Part shown: positions 1 through 9,496 of the stretch, in pieces
Layout: every line of letters begins with the position of its first letter
Numbering within the stretch: the first letter of the stretch is position 1
Program-made: the position numbers and the translations under genes
Source of the DNA: Sphingomonas immobilis
GTDB lineage: Bacteria > Pseudomonadota > Alphaproteobacteria > Sphingomonadales > Sphingomonadaceae
NCBI RefSeq assembly: GCF_030580995.1
Contig: NZ_JAUQSZ010000008.1
Location: 62,001-126,000, forward strand
Length of the DNA: 64,000 nucleotides
Direction: 5' to 3'
Notes under the pieces: generated by a model
Databases searched by the model: none
What the model was told of the DNA's origin: nothing
Seen by the model: only the letters and a program-made list of their open reading frames with translations

Positions 1-426
1 TTCCATACCGGCGACCGGTTTCGCAAGGATGCCGAGGGCAATTACTATTTCGTCGACCGCGCCAAGGACGCGATCCGCCGCCGGGGAGAGAACATCTCCT
101 CGTTCGAGGTAGAGGCCGAACTCGGCGCCCACCCGGCCGTGCGCGAGGCGGCGGTCGTGGCGGTGCAGAGCGACGTGTCGGAGGACGAAGTGATGGCGGT
201 GGTCGCGCTTTCGGACGGGGCGACGCTCGACCCAATCGAGATGATCGAGTTCCTGCGCCCGCGCATGGCGCACTTCATGATCCCGCGCTACCTGCGCATC
301 GTCGCCGAACTGCCCAAGACGCCGACGATGAAGGTGCAGAAGCACGTGCTGCGGGCCGATGGCATCACCCCCGACACCTGGGACCGCGTGGCGGCGAAGA
401 TCGAGATCCGGCGCGAAAGGCTCTGA
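1..426 (+). CDS. Acyl-CoA/ATP-dependent ligase, C-terminal part (5' end outside window)
   Basis: The reading frame is open from base 1 to a TGA at 426 and gives the last 141 residues of an AMP-forming acyl-CoA synthetase. It begins with the TGD hinge region (HTGDRFRKDAEGNYYFVDR), followed by the A8-like block RRRGENISSFEVE and the C-terminal lid, in which PKTPTMKVQKHVLR carries the A10-type catalytic lysine. The RRRGENIS wording is typical of CaiC-like (crotonobetaine/carnitine ligase-type) members. Such enzymes activate a carboxylic acid to its CoA thioester with ATP. It converges on the acyl-CoA carboxylase genes 28 bp away, which would suit a fatty or branched acid pathway. Substrate is unknown. 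Confidence 0.88.
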   Translation, partial: FHTGDRFRKDAEGNYYFVDRAKDAIRRRGENISSFEVEAELGAHPAVREAAVVAVQSDVSEDEVMAVVALSDGATLDPIEMIEFLRPRMAHFMIPRYLRIVAELPKTPTMKVQKHVLRADGITPDTWDRVAAKIEIRRERL

Positions 427-454
427 AGGGTCGTCGCGCCCGACTCCCGCAAGA

Positions 455-3400
455 TCAGATCGGCGGGATCGCGCGAACCTTCGCAGGCATCAGATTGACC
501 CGACGCTCGGGTGCGCGCGCGAGGATTTCCTTCAGGCGCGCGCGCGTGGTGCGGGGATCGATCAGGTCATCGACGCCGAAACCCTCGGCTGCCTGGATCG
601 GCCCGATCTTGGCGCGGATCGAATCGATGATCTCCTGCCGGCGTGCGGCGGGATCGGGCGCGCTCTCGTAATCCTTACGGTAGGCGACATCGACCGAACC
701 TTCGACGGACATCGCGCAGATCTCCGCAGTCGGCCAGGCAAGGCAGGCATCGGCTTCGAAACTGCGCCCGCCCGCCATCGCGACGAAGCCGAGTCCGTAG
801 CCCTTGCGCAGAATGACCGAGATGCGTGGCACGGTCGCATGACCGAGTTCGAACAGCACCTTGGCGCTGCGCCGGCCGAGGTTGGTCTTTTCCGCGTCCG
901 ATCCGATGAAGAAACCGGGCACGTCCATGAGGAACACCAGCGGCAACGCAAAGGCATCGCACAGGGCGATAAAATGCGCGGCTTTTTCGCATGCCGGGGA
1001 ATCGATCATGCCGCCCTTGCTCGCCGCCTGATTGGCGATGAAGCCGACCGGCCGCCCGGCGATGCGCGCGAAGGCCGTCACCATGTTGGTGGCGAAGGTC
1101 GGCTTGAGTTCGAACACGCTGTCGCGATCGGCGACGGCAGCGATCACCGGACGAACGTCGTAGGTGCGCCGCGTGTTGACGGGCACCGCGCCGAGCAGCG
1201 CCTCCGCCCGATCCGCGGCATCGTCGGCGGGATCGGCGTCGCGGCGTGGCGCGGGATGCTGCGCGTTGGTCGGCAGATAGGAGAGGTAGTCGCGCATCGC
1301 CGCAAAGGCGTCATCCTCGTTCGCGACGCCGAGATCGGCGAGCCCTTGCCCATCGACCTGCATCGCCGCACCACCGAGTGCCAGCGCGTCGATCTCCTCG
1401 CCCGTGCCGGCCTTGACCAGCGCCGGCCCGGCCAGCCCCATCGTTGCCTTGTCACGCACCATCACGACGAAATCCGCCATGCCGCAGAAATTGGTATTGG
1501 CGGCGAAGCCGAAGCCGAGCACCGCCGCCACCACCGGCACATAGCCGGACAGCCGTGCGAAATTGTGGAACATATACCCGCCACGCGCATAGGCGCGCGA
1601 GTTCTGGCCGTCCTGAATCCGGTGTCCGCCGCCATCGAGCAGCATGACGAACGGCAGGCCCTGGTTCAGCGCGAGGCGGATCGCGCGTTCCAGCTTTTCG
1701 GTGCCGAGGTGCCCCATGCTGCCGCCGAGCAGCGAGAAATCCTGCGAGATGACCACGACCGGACGCCCCTCGATCGTCGCGGTGCCGGTAATGATGGAAT
1801 CGCCGCGCGCGCTTTCGTCCAGTCCTTCGACACGGACGAGGCCACCGACCTCCGTGAACGACCCGGTGTCGCAGAGCATCGCGATGCGTTCGCGCGCGGT
1901 ATAGGCGTCACGCTTGCGCGCCTTGGCGACGGCGATGGGGCGCGCTTCATCGGCGAGGCCCGCGCGGATCGTCTCAATGCCGCCGAGCACCTCCAGCATC
2001 TCGTGCTCGGCGCTGGTATCGACGCCGACCATCCCGGCGCCCTCGACGTCGCCTTCGGCGACTTCGACCAGGATCGCGCCGCGCCGCACCGGCTGACCGA
2101 CACGGCCAGGCGCCGCGACCACGGTTCCGGTCACATCGGCAAAAACGGCGTGCTCCATCTTCATCGCCTCGACCACCGCGAGCCTTTGCCCGGCGCTGAC
2201 CACGTCGCCTTCGCCGACGTCCATGACGACAAGCTGGCCCTGCATCGGCGAGCGCACGGCGACCGCATCGGGTACGCTGATCGCCTCCTCGTCGCGCTCG
2301 GCGGCCACCGTCGCGCCACCTCCGGCGGGGGCGTGCAACGCAGGATGGGCATGCGGCGCGGCAAGCACCGCCGCTTCACGTTCGATAAAGCGCGTGTCGA
2401 CACGCCCGGCGGCGAAATCGGGATGCAGCAGGATATTCTGCAGCAGCGGGATGTTCGTCTCGACGCCCTCGACGCGGAACTCGCAGAGAGCGCGGTACGC
2501 GCGGCGCACGGTATCGGCGAAGCGTCCGGGCGCGTGGACGACGAGCTTTGCAAGCAGCGAGTCGAAACTCGCGACGGTTTCGTATCCCTGATAGCCGAAA
2601 CTCTCCACGCGCACGCCGCCGCCCGAGGGAGGATCGAACGCCCGCAACACACCCCCGGAAGGATAGGTCGCGCCGTCCGCAGCGAAGGTTTCCATGTTGA
2701 TGCGCAACTGGATTGCGAAACCGGCCGGTGCGCGCCCCGACGCGGCAGTGATGCCGATTGCGTCCAACGTCTCCCCGGCGGCGATGCGCAACTGCGCCTG
2801 CACCAGATCGACGCCGGTCACTTCCTCGGTGACGGTATGCTCGACCTGGAGACGCGGGTTCATTTCCATGAACAGCCAGCGCCCCGTCGCCGCCCCCGCC
2901 ACATCGGTTTCGACCAGAAACTCGACGGTGCCGACCGAACGGTACGTGGCGGCGGCGGCCAACGTGATCGCCCCCGCCGAGAGCTGTTCGCGGATCGCCG
3001 GTTCCAGCCAAGGGCTCGGCGCGATCTCGACCAGCTTCTGATGGCGGCGCTGCGCGCTGCATTCGCGGTCGTGGAGGTGCGCGATGGTGCCGGTCGCATC
3101 GCCGACCACCTGAATCTCGATGTGACGTGCCCGCTCGATATACTCCTCGATATAGAGCGCATCCGATCCGAACGCCGCCTTTGCCTCCGACGCGCAGCGC
3201 GTGAAGGCGTCCTCGAGCGCATCCGCTTCGCGCACGACGCGCATACCGCGTCCACCGCCGCCCGACACGGCCTTAATGATGGCGGCACGCCCGCCCAGAC
3301 CGGCGAAGAAGGCGTGTGCCTCCGCAAGATCGATACCACCGTCACTGCCCGAGGCCAGCGGCAGCCCGCACCGCGCCGCGAGCGCGCGCGCCGCCGCCTT

Positions 3401-3739
3401 GTCTCCGAACAGCGCAAGCGTCTCGGGTTCGGGACCGACGAAGGTAAGTCCCGCCTCGCCGCAGCGACTGGCGAAAGCGGGGTTCTCGCTCAGGAAGCCG
3501 TACCCCGGATGCACCGCGTCGCAACCGCTCGCCACAGCCGCCGCGATCACCGCGTCGATATCGAGATAGGCCGCCGCGCCGATGCCCGGCAGTGCCGCCG
3601 CTTCGTCGGCCCGCCGCACATGCAGCGAACCGGCGTCGTCGGTCGAGAATATCGCGACGGTGGCGATTTCCAGATCGGCGCAGGCGCGCGCGATACGGAT
3701 CGCGATTTCACCGCGGTTGGCGATCAGCACTTTTTTCAT
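455..3739 (-). CDS. Single-chain acyl-CoA carboxylase (BC-BCCP-CT fusion), copy 1
   Basis: About 1094 residues carry a complete biotin-dependent carboxylase in one chain. The N-terminal biotin carboxylase starts MKKVLIANRGEIAIR, has the glycine-rich ATP loop GGGGRGMR and the signature EMNPRLQVEHTVTEEVTG. The biotinyl domain has EAMKMEH, with Lys near residue 527. A carboxyltransferase domain fills the C-terminal half. This architecture matches single-chain long-chain acyl-CoA carboxylases (about 120 kDa). The start at 3739 is chosen because the conserved N-terminus begins there; an in-frame ATG at 3772 would add 11 residues and overlap the upstream gene. It lies 22 bp after a paralogue of the same design. 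The acyl-CoA substrate cannot be read from sequence. Confidence 0.92.
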   Translation of the reverse strand: MKKVLIANRGEIAIRIARACADLEIATVAIFSTDDAGSLHVRRADEAAALPGIGAAAYLDIDAVIAAAVASGCDAVHPGYGFLSENPAFASRCGEAGLTFVGPEPETLALFGDKAAARALAARCGLPLASGSDGGIDLAEAHAFFAGLGGRAAIIKAVSGGGGRGMRVVREADALEDAFTRCASEAKAAFGSDALYIEEYIERARHIEIQVVGDATGTIAHLHDRECSAQRRHQKLVEIAPSPWLEPAIREQLSAGAITLAAAATYRSVGTVEFLVETDVAGAATGRWLFMEMNPRLQVEHTVTEEVTGVDLVQAQLRIAAGETLDAIGITAASGRAPAGFAIQLRINMETFAADGATYPSGGVLRAFDPPSGGGVRVESFGYQGYETVASFDSLLAKLVVHAPGRFADTVRRAYRALCEFRVEGVETNIPLLQNILLHPDFAAGRVDTRFIEREAAVLAAPHAHPALHAPAGGGATVAAERDEEAISVPDAVAVRSPMQGQLVVMDVGEGDVVSAGQRLAVVEAMKMEHAVFADVTGTVVAAPGRVGQPVRRGAILVEVAEGDVEGAGMVGVDTSAEHEMLEVLGGIETIRAGLADEARPIAVAKARKRDAYTARERIAMLCDTGSFTEVGGLVRVEGLDESARGDSIITGTATIEGRPVVVISQDFSLLGGSMGHLGTEKLERAIRLALNQGLPFVMLLDGGGHRIQDGQNSRAYARGGYMFHNFARLSGYVPVVAAVLGFGFAANTNFCGMADFVVMVRDKATMGLAGPALVKAGTGEEIDALALGGAAMQVDGQGLADLGVANEDDAFAAMRDYLSYLPTNAQHPAPRRDADPADDAADRAEALLGAVPVNTRRTYDVRPVIAAVADRDSVFELKPTFATNMVTAFARIAGRPVGFIANQAASKGGMIDSPACEKAAHFIALCDAFALPLVFLMDVPGFFIGSDAEKTNLGRRSAKVLFELGHATVPRISVILRKGYGLGFVAMAGGRSFEADACLAWPTAEICAMSVEGSVDVAYRKDYESAPDPAARRQEIIDSIRAKIGPIQAAEGFGVDDLIDPRTTRARLKEILARAPERRVNLMPAKVRAIPPI

Positions 3740-3761
3740 ACGGGGTCTTTTCGCTGCTTGC

Positions 3762-6700
3762 TCACCAGGCATCGACGTAGCGCCGGGGCCGGTGCGGGCG
3801 TGGGGGGCGAGAGCGCAACGAGCTCAGAATCCAGCGGCGCGTCGCCGCCGGGTCGATGACATCGTCGATTTCGCAATAGCTGGCGGCGTTGATCGCCTTG
3901 CCCTGTTGGTAGAGCTCGGCCACCATTTCCTGGAACTTGGTCTCACGGGCGGCAGGATCGCCGATCGCCTCCAGCTCCTTGCGGTAGCCAAGCCGTACCG
4001 ACCCTTCGAGGCCCATGCCGCCGAACTCGCCCTGCGGCCAGGAGACGGTGAACAGGGTCTGCAGCGAGCTCCCGCCTGACATTGCCATCGCGCCGAGACC
4101 ATAGGCCTTGCGCAAGACGACCGTCATCATCGGCTCGGACATATTGGCGCCGGCCAGGAACAGCCGCGACATATGACGGACTGCTGCGCTCGTCTCGCTT
4201 TCGGGGCCGACCATGAAGCCCGGCGTGTCGCAGAGCGACAGCACCGGCAGACCGTGCGTGTCGGCAAGCTGAAGGAAGCGTGCCCCCTTGTCCGCCGCGT
4301 CGCTGTCGATCGCGCCCGACAAGATTTGCGGATCGTTGGCGATCAGCGCGACCGGACGCCCCTCGATACGGATCAGCGCGGTGATAATGCCGGGGCCGAA
4401 GGCGCGCCGCAGCTCCAGCACGGAGCCGGTATCCGCCAACGTCTCGATTACCCGGCGCACATCGTAGACGCGCAACCGGTTCTCCGGGATGATGTGGCGC
4501 AGCGCACGCTGGTCCGCGGCGCTCCAGTCCGTCAGCGTCCCCTGAAAATAGGACAGATACTGGCGTGCAGCCACAACCGCCGCCACCTCGTCCGCGACGG
4601 GAATATCGACCACACCGTTGGCGACCTGCACGGACATCGGCCCGACCTGTTCCGGCGTGAACACGCCCAGTCCGCCGCCCTCGATCATGGCCGGGCCGCC
4701 CATGCCGATATTGGCGTTCGCAGTCGCGATGATGACGTCGCAGCAACCGAGCAGGGCAGCGTTGCCCGCGAAGCACCGCCCCGATGTGACGCCGATCAGC
4801 GGCACCTTGCCGCTCAACCGCGCGAATTCGGTGAAGGAAGTCTCCTCAAGACCCGCGACGCGCATCTTGTCGGTGTCACCGGGGCGGCCGCCGCCACCCT
4901 CGGTAAACGAGATGACGGGCAACAACTGTTCGCGCGCGATGCCGAGCAGGCGGTCCATCTTCTTGTGGTTCATGCCGCCCTGCGTGCCGGCGAAGACGGT
5001 ATAGTCGTAGCCCATGACCATGCACTGGGCGGCGCGCTCCTCGAACAGCGCGGCGTTGACGGTGCCGACGCCCGCGACCAGCCCGTCCGCCGGGCTGATG
5101 CGGATCAACTCGTCCAGCGAGCGGCGGCGGCGCTGGGCAGCCAATGCGAGTGCGCCATATTCGATGAGGCTGTCCGCATCGAGCAGGTCGGCAATATTCT
5201 CGCGGACGGTGCGCTTGCCCTTGGCGTGCCGCTTCCCCACCGCCTCGGGTCGATTTTCGTCGAGGCCGACGGCGTGGCGCGCGATCGTTTCCGCGAGCGC
5301 CGGGCCGATCGCGTCGAGATCGGTTTCGGCCTCGATAGCCTCGACCGCGTCCTCGAGTTCGGCAGGCTCGACGGCGAGCAAAATATCACCTTCCGAGACC
5401 GTCGCCCCGATCTCGCTGCCGATCTCGCGCACGATGCCGTCGACATCGGAGAGGACGGGGTGTTCCATCTTCATGGCTTCGAGGATCGCGATTTGCTGGC
5501 CGCGCCGCACGACATCTCCCGCTTCGATACCGATCGCAACGATCGTGCCGACGCTGTGCGCGCGTATTGCGACCATGCCTGGCGGCACTTCCGCTCGCGT
5601 GCGGGTGCCTGGCGTCGCCCCGGTGTCGGCTACCGGCAGCACGCCGGGGCCGATGGCGGCGGCAGCCGCGACGAGATCCGCCGCATGCCCCTCTATGAAC
5701 CGCGTGGTGATGGCGTCGGCTCGTACCGCCGGATCGCCGACCAGCACGCGCAGGAGAGCGAGATTGGTCGCGACGCCGTCAATCCGCGTTTCGGCCGCAG
5801 CCCGGCCCGCTTTAGTAAGCAGCGCGCGATAATCGTCCATCGTTCGCCGTGACGTGGCCGAAACGATCAGCTTGACCAGCAGCGGATCGTAGCTGGCGTT
5901 GGCGGGATAGCCAGCATAGCCGAAACCGTCGGTCCGCACGCCCGGACCCGACGGCAGTTCATAGGTGCTGATCGTGCCGCCGGATGGACGCGGTGCCCCG
6001 GTCTCGTCCGTCGTCTCCATGTTGATGCGTAACTGGATCGCGAAACCGCGCGGCGCCGGGATCGCCGATTGTTCCAGACCGAGCGACGCGAGCGACGCAC
6101 CCGACGCCACGCGGATCTGCGCCTGGACGAGGTCGATGCCGGTGATTTCCTCCGTCACCGTATGCTCGACCTGAACGCGCGGGTTCACTTCCATGAACCA
6201 GAAATCGTCGAGGCGATCCGCATCGACCAGAAATTCGAAGGTGCCGAGGCCGGAGTAGCGACATTCGGAAGCCATCGCGACCGCCGCGGCACAGAGCCTT
6301 TGACGGGTCGCGTCGGGCAGGCCGGGGGACGGCGCGATCTCGACGAGCTTCTGATTGCGGCGCTGGAGGGTGCAATCGCGCTCGTGCAGGTGACTGACCG
6401 CGCCCGACCCGTCCCCGATCACCTGCACTTCGACGTGGCGCGCGCGCTCGACCAGTTGTTCGACATAGAGCGCGCCGTCGCCGAACGCGGCCTGCGCCTC
6501 CGACCGGCACCGCTCGAACGCCTCGGCAATCTGATCCGGGCTCGACACGACCCGCATCCCGCGCCCACCACCGCCGGCCAGCGCCTTGAGCATGACCGGA
6601 CGCCCTGCCGCCGGGCCGCGCGCGAACGCCTCCGCTTCTTCCAATGACGTCGCCGCCTGCGTACCCGGCAGCAACGGGACGCCCAGCCGCTGCGCATAGG

Positions 6701-7058
6701 CGCGTGCCGAAGCCTTGTCCCCGAACAGGCGAATATGGTCGGCATCGGGGCCGATGAAGCGGGGGCCGGCGGCGGCGCAGCTTTCCGCAAAAGCCACGTT
6801 CTCGGCGAGGAAGCCGTAGCCGGGATGCACTGCATCGCAGCCTGCCGCCACCGCCGCGGCAATGAGCGCGTCACCATCCAGATAGGCAGCGACACCGCGC
6901 CCCGGCAACACCGCGGAGGCATCGGCGATACGGACATGCAGCGACGCCGCATCGTCCTGCGGGTAGATGGCGAGCGTTTCGATCCCCAGCGACGCCGCGG
7001 CACGCGCGATGCGGATGGCGATCTCTCCGCGATTGGCGATCAGCAGCCGGCGGAACAT
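3762..7058 (-). CDS. Single-chain acyl-CoA carboxylase (BC-BCCP-CT fusion), copy 2
   Basis: A 1098-residue paralogue of the next gene with the same domain order: biotin carboxylase (MFRRLLIANRGEIAIR start, ATP loop GGGGRGMR, signature EVNPRVQVEHTVTEEITG), biotinyl domain with EAMKMEH (Lys near residue 530), then carboxyltransferase. The two are clearly diverged, so this is an old duplication rather than a recent copy. They form a two-gene minus-strand operon led by this gene. Both keep the biotin lysine and ATP loop, so both should be active, perhaps on different acyl-CoAs or as a mixed oligomer. The LysR gene upstream is transcribed in the same direction and may control it; a hairpin lies between. 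Confidence 0.92.
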   Translation of the reverse strand: MFRRLLIANRGEIAIRIARAAASLGIETLAIYPQDDAASLHVRIADASAVLPGRGVAAYLDGDALIAAAVAAGCDAVHPGYGFLAENVAFAESCAAAGPRFIGPDADHIRLFGDKASARAYAQRLGVPLLPGTQAATSLEEAEAFARGPAAGRPVMLKALAGGGGRGMRVVSSPDQIAEAFERCRSEAQAAFGDGALYVEQLVERARHVEVQVIGDGSGAVSHLHERDCTLQRRNQKLVEIAPSPGLPDATRQRLCAAAVAMASECRYSGLGTFEFLVDADRLDDFWFMEVNPRVQVEHTVTEEITGIDLVQAQIRVASGASLASLGLEQSAIPAPRGFAIQLRINMETTDETGAPRPSGGTISTYELPSGPGVRTDGFGYAGYPANASYDPLLVKLIVSATSRRTMDDYRALLTKAGRAAAETRIDGVATNLALLRVLVGDPAVRADAITTRFIEGHAADLVAAAAAIGPGVLPVADTGATPGTRTRAEVPPGMVAIRAHSVGTIVAIGIEAGDVVRRGQQIAILEAMKMEHPVLSDVDGIVREIGSEIGATVSEGDILLAVEPAELEDAVEAIEAETDLDAIGPALAETIARHAVGLDENRPEAVGKRHAKGKRTVRENIADLLDADSLIEYGALALAAQRRRRSLDELIRISPADGLVAGVGTVNAALFEERAAQCMVMGYDYTVFAGTQGGMNHKKMDRLLGIAREQLLPVISFTEGGGGRPGDTDKMRVAGLEETSFTEFARLSGKVPLIGVTSGRCFAGNAALLGCCDVIIATANANIGMGGPAMIEGGGLGVFTPEQVGPMSVQVANGVVDIPVADEVAAVVAARQYLSYFQGTLTDWSAADQRALRHIIPENRLRVYDVRRVIETLADTGSVLELRRAFGPGIITALIRIEGRPVALIANDPQILSGAIDSDAADKGARFLQLADTHGLPVLSLCDTPGFMVGPESETSAAVRHMSRLFLAGANMSEPMMTVVLRKAYGLGAMAMSGGSSLQTLFTVSWPQGEFGGMGLEGSVRLGYRKELEAIGDPAARETKFQEMVAELYQQGKAINAASYCEIDDVIDPAATRRWILSSLRSRPPRPHRPRRYVDAW

Positions 7059-7197
7059 CAGCGTCCGAAACCTGCCGGCACCGCGCCGCGAGCGCGCGCA
7101 CGCGTTCCCCGAAACATGCGTTTAATAACCTCCCCGAACGTCTTTATCGGGTCAGATTAACCGGTCAGGTCCGAGTGTCGAGTTGCATTCAGGGAAG

Positions 7198-7220
7198 ATT
7201 GGTTTGCGAATCAAACCAAT
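7198..7220. repeat. Perfect 9-bp inverted repeat with 5-nt loop
   Basis: Arms ATTGGTTTG and CAAACCAAT are perfectly complementary around CGAAT. The repeat sits 11 bp beyond the stop of the LysR gene and about 140 bp upstream of the carboxylase operon, both read leftwards. No T-run follows on the minus strand, so it is a weak candidate terminator. It may equally be an operator for the carboxylase promoter. Confidence 0.45.
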
Positions 7221-7231
7221 AGGCGACCGTT

Positions 7232-8215
7232 TCAGCTCAAGCCGTTGCCGATGCGTACGCCGCGCTGGCCGGTGAGGCCGAGTGTCCGCGCAAACGCCAG
7301 CAACGATCGCAGCGCGGGCGCTTGATCGCCGGGTCGACTGAGCAGGACCAACTCACAACAGGGATCGAAACCCTCGACATAACGGCTGACGATATCGACC
7401 ATCGGCTCATCAATGAACTGACCCGGCGTCAGCGTAATGACGCGGTTGCGCCGGCAATATTGATCGAGCGAATAGGCATTGTGATCCGGGATATACTGGG
7501 CATTGCCACCAACATTTTCCAGCAGCTCGATAAAGCCGCCATACAACGGTGGACAATTGCCAGGGTGGGGCAGCGCGACCGTGACACCGGCAAGCATCTC
7601 CGGGCTGACGGCGGGTTCGGCGGCGAGCGCGAAATCGGCCGGGATCAACAATTCTATACGCCGCCGCTCCAGCATTACCCGCGCCAGGTCGTCCGGGTAG
7701 AGGCCCTCCGAACTGTGGCGCGTCGCCTGCCGGTCCTGGTACTCGGCGCGCGTCGTGGACACGCCACCGAACAGGACAGCGTCGATCACGCCGCTTTCCA
7801 GCGCACCGAGCAGGTTCTTCTGAAATCCGGTTTGGACCTGAAGTTCAACATTCGTGTAAATCTGCGAAAACTCGTCGAGGATACGGTTGCGCAACGCCCA
7901 GCGGCTGGTGTGGATGGCGGTGCCGACCTTCACCAGACCGCTGCCCTTGCGCATTTTGCGCACCTCGGCCTCGAGCAGATCATGCTCCGCCAGTGCCCGC
8001 TCGGCAAAGGGCAGCAGCTTCGCGCCCTCGGGCGTAAGGATGACGGCGCGGGTCGTGCGCTCGAACAACGTGAACCCAAGCTGCTTTTCAAATTTGGCGA
8101 GTTGCAGCGACAGCGCCGGCCGCGATATTGCAAGCGTATGCGCCGCGAGCGTGAAAGACCGCATCTGGGCGATGCCGACAAAAGCGCGCAATTGCTTGGT
8201 TTCGAAGCTTATCAT
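7232..8215 (-). CDS. LysR-family transcriptional regulator
   Basis: A 327-residue protein, the usual length for LysR regulators. Residues 1-65 form the winged helix-turn-helix (FVGIAQMRSFTLAAHTLAIS, then a recognition helix with SLQLAKFEKQLGFTLFERTTR). The rest is a periplasmic-binding-protein-like effector domain. The ATG at 8215 gives a standard N-terminus. It reads toward the two acyl-CoA carboxylases and is divergent from a TetR regulator (140-bp shared gap), so it may regulate the carboxylase operon or itself. The effector is unknown; an acyl-CoA or fatty acid is only a guess from context. Confidence 0.88.
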   Translation of the reverse strand: MISFETKQLRAFVGIAQMRSFTLAAHTLAISRPALSLQLAKFEKQLGFTLFERTTRAVILTPEGAKLLPFAERALAEHDLLEAEVRKMRKGSGLVKVGTAIHTSRWALRNRILDEFSQIYTNVELQVQTGFQKNLLGALESGVIDAVLFGGVSTTRAEYQDRQATRHSSEGLYPDDLARVMLERRRIELLIPADFALAAEPAVSPEMLAGVTVALPHPGNCPPLYGGFIELLENVGGNAQYIPDHNAYSLDQYCRRNRVITLTPGQFIDEPMVDIVSRYVEGFDPCCELVLLSRPGDQAPALRSLLAFARTLGLTGQRGVRIGNGLS

Positions 8216-8354
8216 GCTTGTCGCCTCTGCCGTGTCCCGGCGTTCGGGCGGACGGTATTGATCCTTCTCTTACCGTGTGATGTGCGGCGTCCCAAGGTCG
8301 GTTGCAACAGTGTTGTCCGCGGCGCATAGCATTTGACAGAAGATCGCTGACCAG

Positions 8355-9038
8355 ATGGTAAGACGTCGCACCACTCCTGAGCCCCCGACGGCCGTGCCCG
8401 ACCTCGCGCCGGACGGCGGCGGGCCCGAATCCCGCAAGCGAATCTCTCCGCGCGAGGTGCTGATCGACGCCACGGGCGCGTTGATGCGCGAACGCGACCA
8501 ACTGGAAATCCCGCTGATCGACGTGGCCGAACGCGCCGGCGTGAATGTCGCGCTGGTCAAATATTATTTCGGCAACAAGCGCGGGCTGCTGCGCGCGCTG
8601 CTCGAGCGTGATCTCGACGTGGCGCTGGTCCAGCTTCAGTCGCTGGTCAGCTCGGAAATGTCGCCGGCGGACAAGATGCGCATTCACCTGGCCGGGCTGG
8701 TCGCACTGTATTTCAAGCATCCTTTCATCAACCGTTTGATTTTGAAAATGGCGAAAGAAGCGACCGGCGAGGAGCAGCGCGAGATCACAGACCGCTTCCT
8801 GCGCCCAATGGTCAACGCACATCACAAGATTTTCGAAGAGGGCGTTCGGCTCGGCGAATTCCGGTCGCTCAACCCGTTCCTGTTTTACATCAACGCGGTC
8901 GGCGCCTGCGACCAGATCATCTCGCTGCGGCTGCTGGTCGCACTGGTATTCGGGATCGACGACATAAGCGAAGACCTAAAACGCCGCTATACGCGGCACA
9001 CCATCGACTTTCTGATGAACGGCATCCTGCTTCCATAA
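8355..9038 (+). CDS. TetR-family transcriptional regulator
   Basis: A 227-residue protein with an N-terminal TetR helix-turn-helix at about residues 35-80 (LIDATGALMRERDQLEIPL, then VNVALVKYYFGNKRGLLRAL; the KYYFGNK block is diagnostic) preceded by a Pro-rich tail of some 30 residues. The C-terminal helical domain binds an unknown ligand and mediates dimerisation. The ATG at 8355 is the first in-frame start. It diverges from the LysR gene, with which it probably shares a regulatory region, and lies 136 bp before the virB operon. It could control either neighbour. Confidence 0.88.
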   Translation: MVRRRTTPEPPTAVPDLAPDGGGPESRKRISPREVLIDATGALMRERDQLEIPLIDVAERAGVNVALVKYYFGNKRGLLRALLERDLDVALVQLQSLVSSEMSPADKMRIHLAGLVALYFKHPFINRLILKMAKEATGEEQREITDRFLRPMVNAHHKIFEEGVRLGEFRSLNPFLFYINAVGACDQIISLRLLVALVFGIDDISEDLKRRYTRHTIDFLMNGILLP

Positions 9039-9174
9039 GAGTGCCATCAGACTAAGCTGGGGCCGCCCCTGTTCTAATAATCGCGGTTGACGTAACATGG
9101 CAAAGTGCTCGACGAGATGACGAGATCGCGTCGAGTCTCAGCGGCGCAAAAAAGGAGGATGTCCGCTGATCAAG

Positions 9175-9492
9175 ATGCGTAAAGCCCTGCTGCGTGTATT
9201 CGTCGCTTGCTCGGGCATGATCACATCGACCCAGGCCTTCGCCCAGGAATCGCTGAGCGATCCCGCCGGTTCGGGCGTGATCGTCTCCGCTGTGCGCTGG
9301 TTGCAGGGCACCCTGCTCGGCACGGTGGCGACCGTCGTCGCCATCATCGCGGTCGCCGCCGTCGGGCTGATGATGCTGACCGGCCGGATCAACTGGCGGT
9401 ACGGCGCGACGGTGATCGTCGGCTGTTTCATCCTGTTCGGCGCGGCCAGCATCGTGGCGGGTATCCAGTCCACCGCCACGCTCGGCAACTGA
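9175..9492 (+). CDS. virB2: VirB2-type T4SS pilin subunit
   Basis: A 105-residue precursor with a signal peptide (MRKALLRVFVACSGMITSTQAFA, cleavage after AFA) and two hydrophobic segments (about 40-65 and 77-98), the pattern of TrbC/VirB2 pilins. It opens the virB operon, 4 bp before virB3. The start is uncertain: a strong AGGAGG at 9153-9158 is 16 nt from this ATG but 7 nt from an in-frame CTG at 9166, which would add three residues. The same AGGAGG also directly precedes a 7-codon ORF (9159-9182) overlapping the gene start. Confidence 0.85.
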   Translation: MRKALLRVFVACSGMITSTQAFAQESLSDPAGSGVIVSAVRWLQGTLLGTVATVVAIIAVAAVGLMMLTGRINWRYGATVIVGCFILFGAASIVAGIQSTATLGN

Positions 9493-9496
9493 AGCC

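Noticed and set aside
359..3859. Very long plus-strand ORF (1166 codons) across the first carboxylase
   Set aside because: It is the complement of a fully conserved carboxylase; the translation is Arg/His/Asp-rich with no domain, a common artefact of high-GC codon bias.
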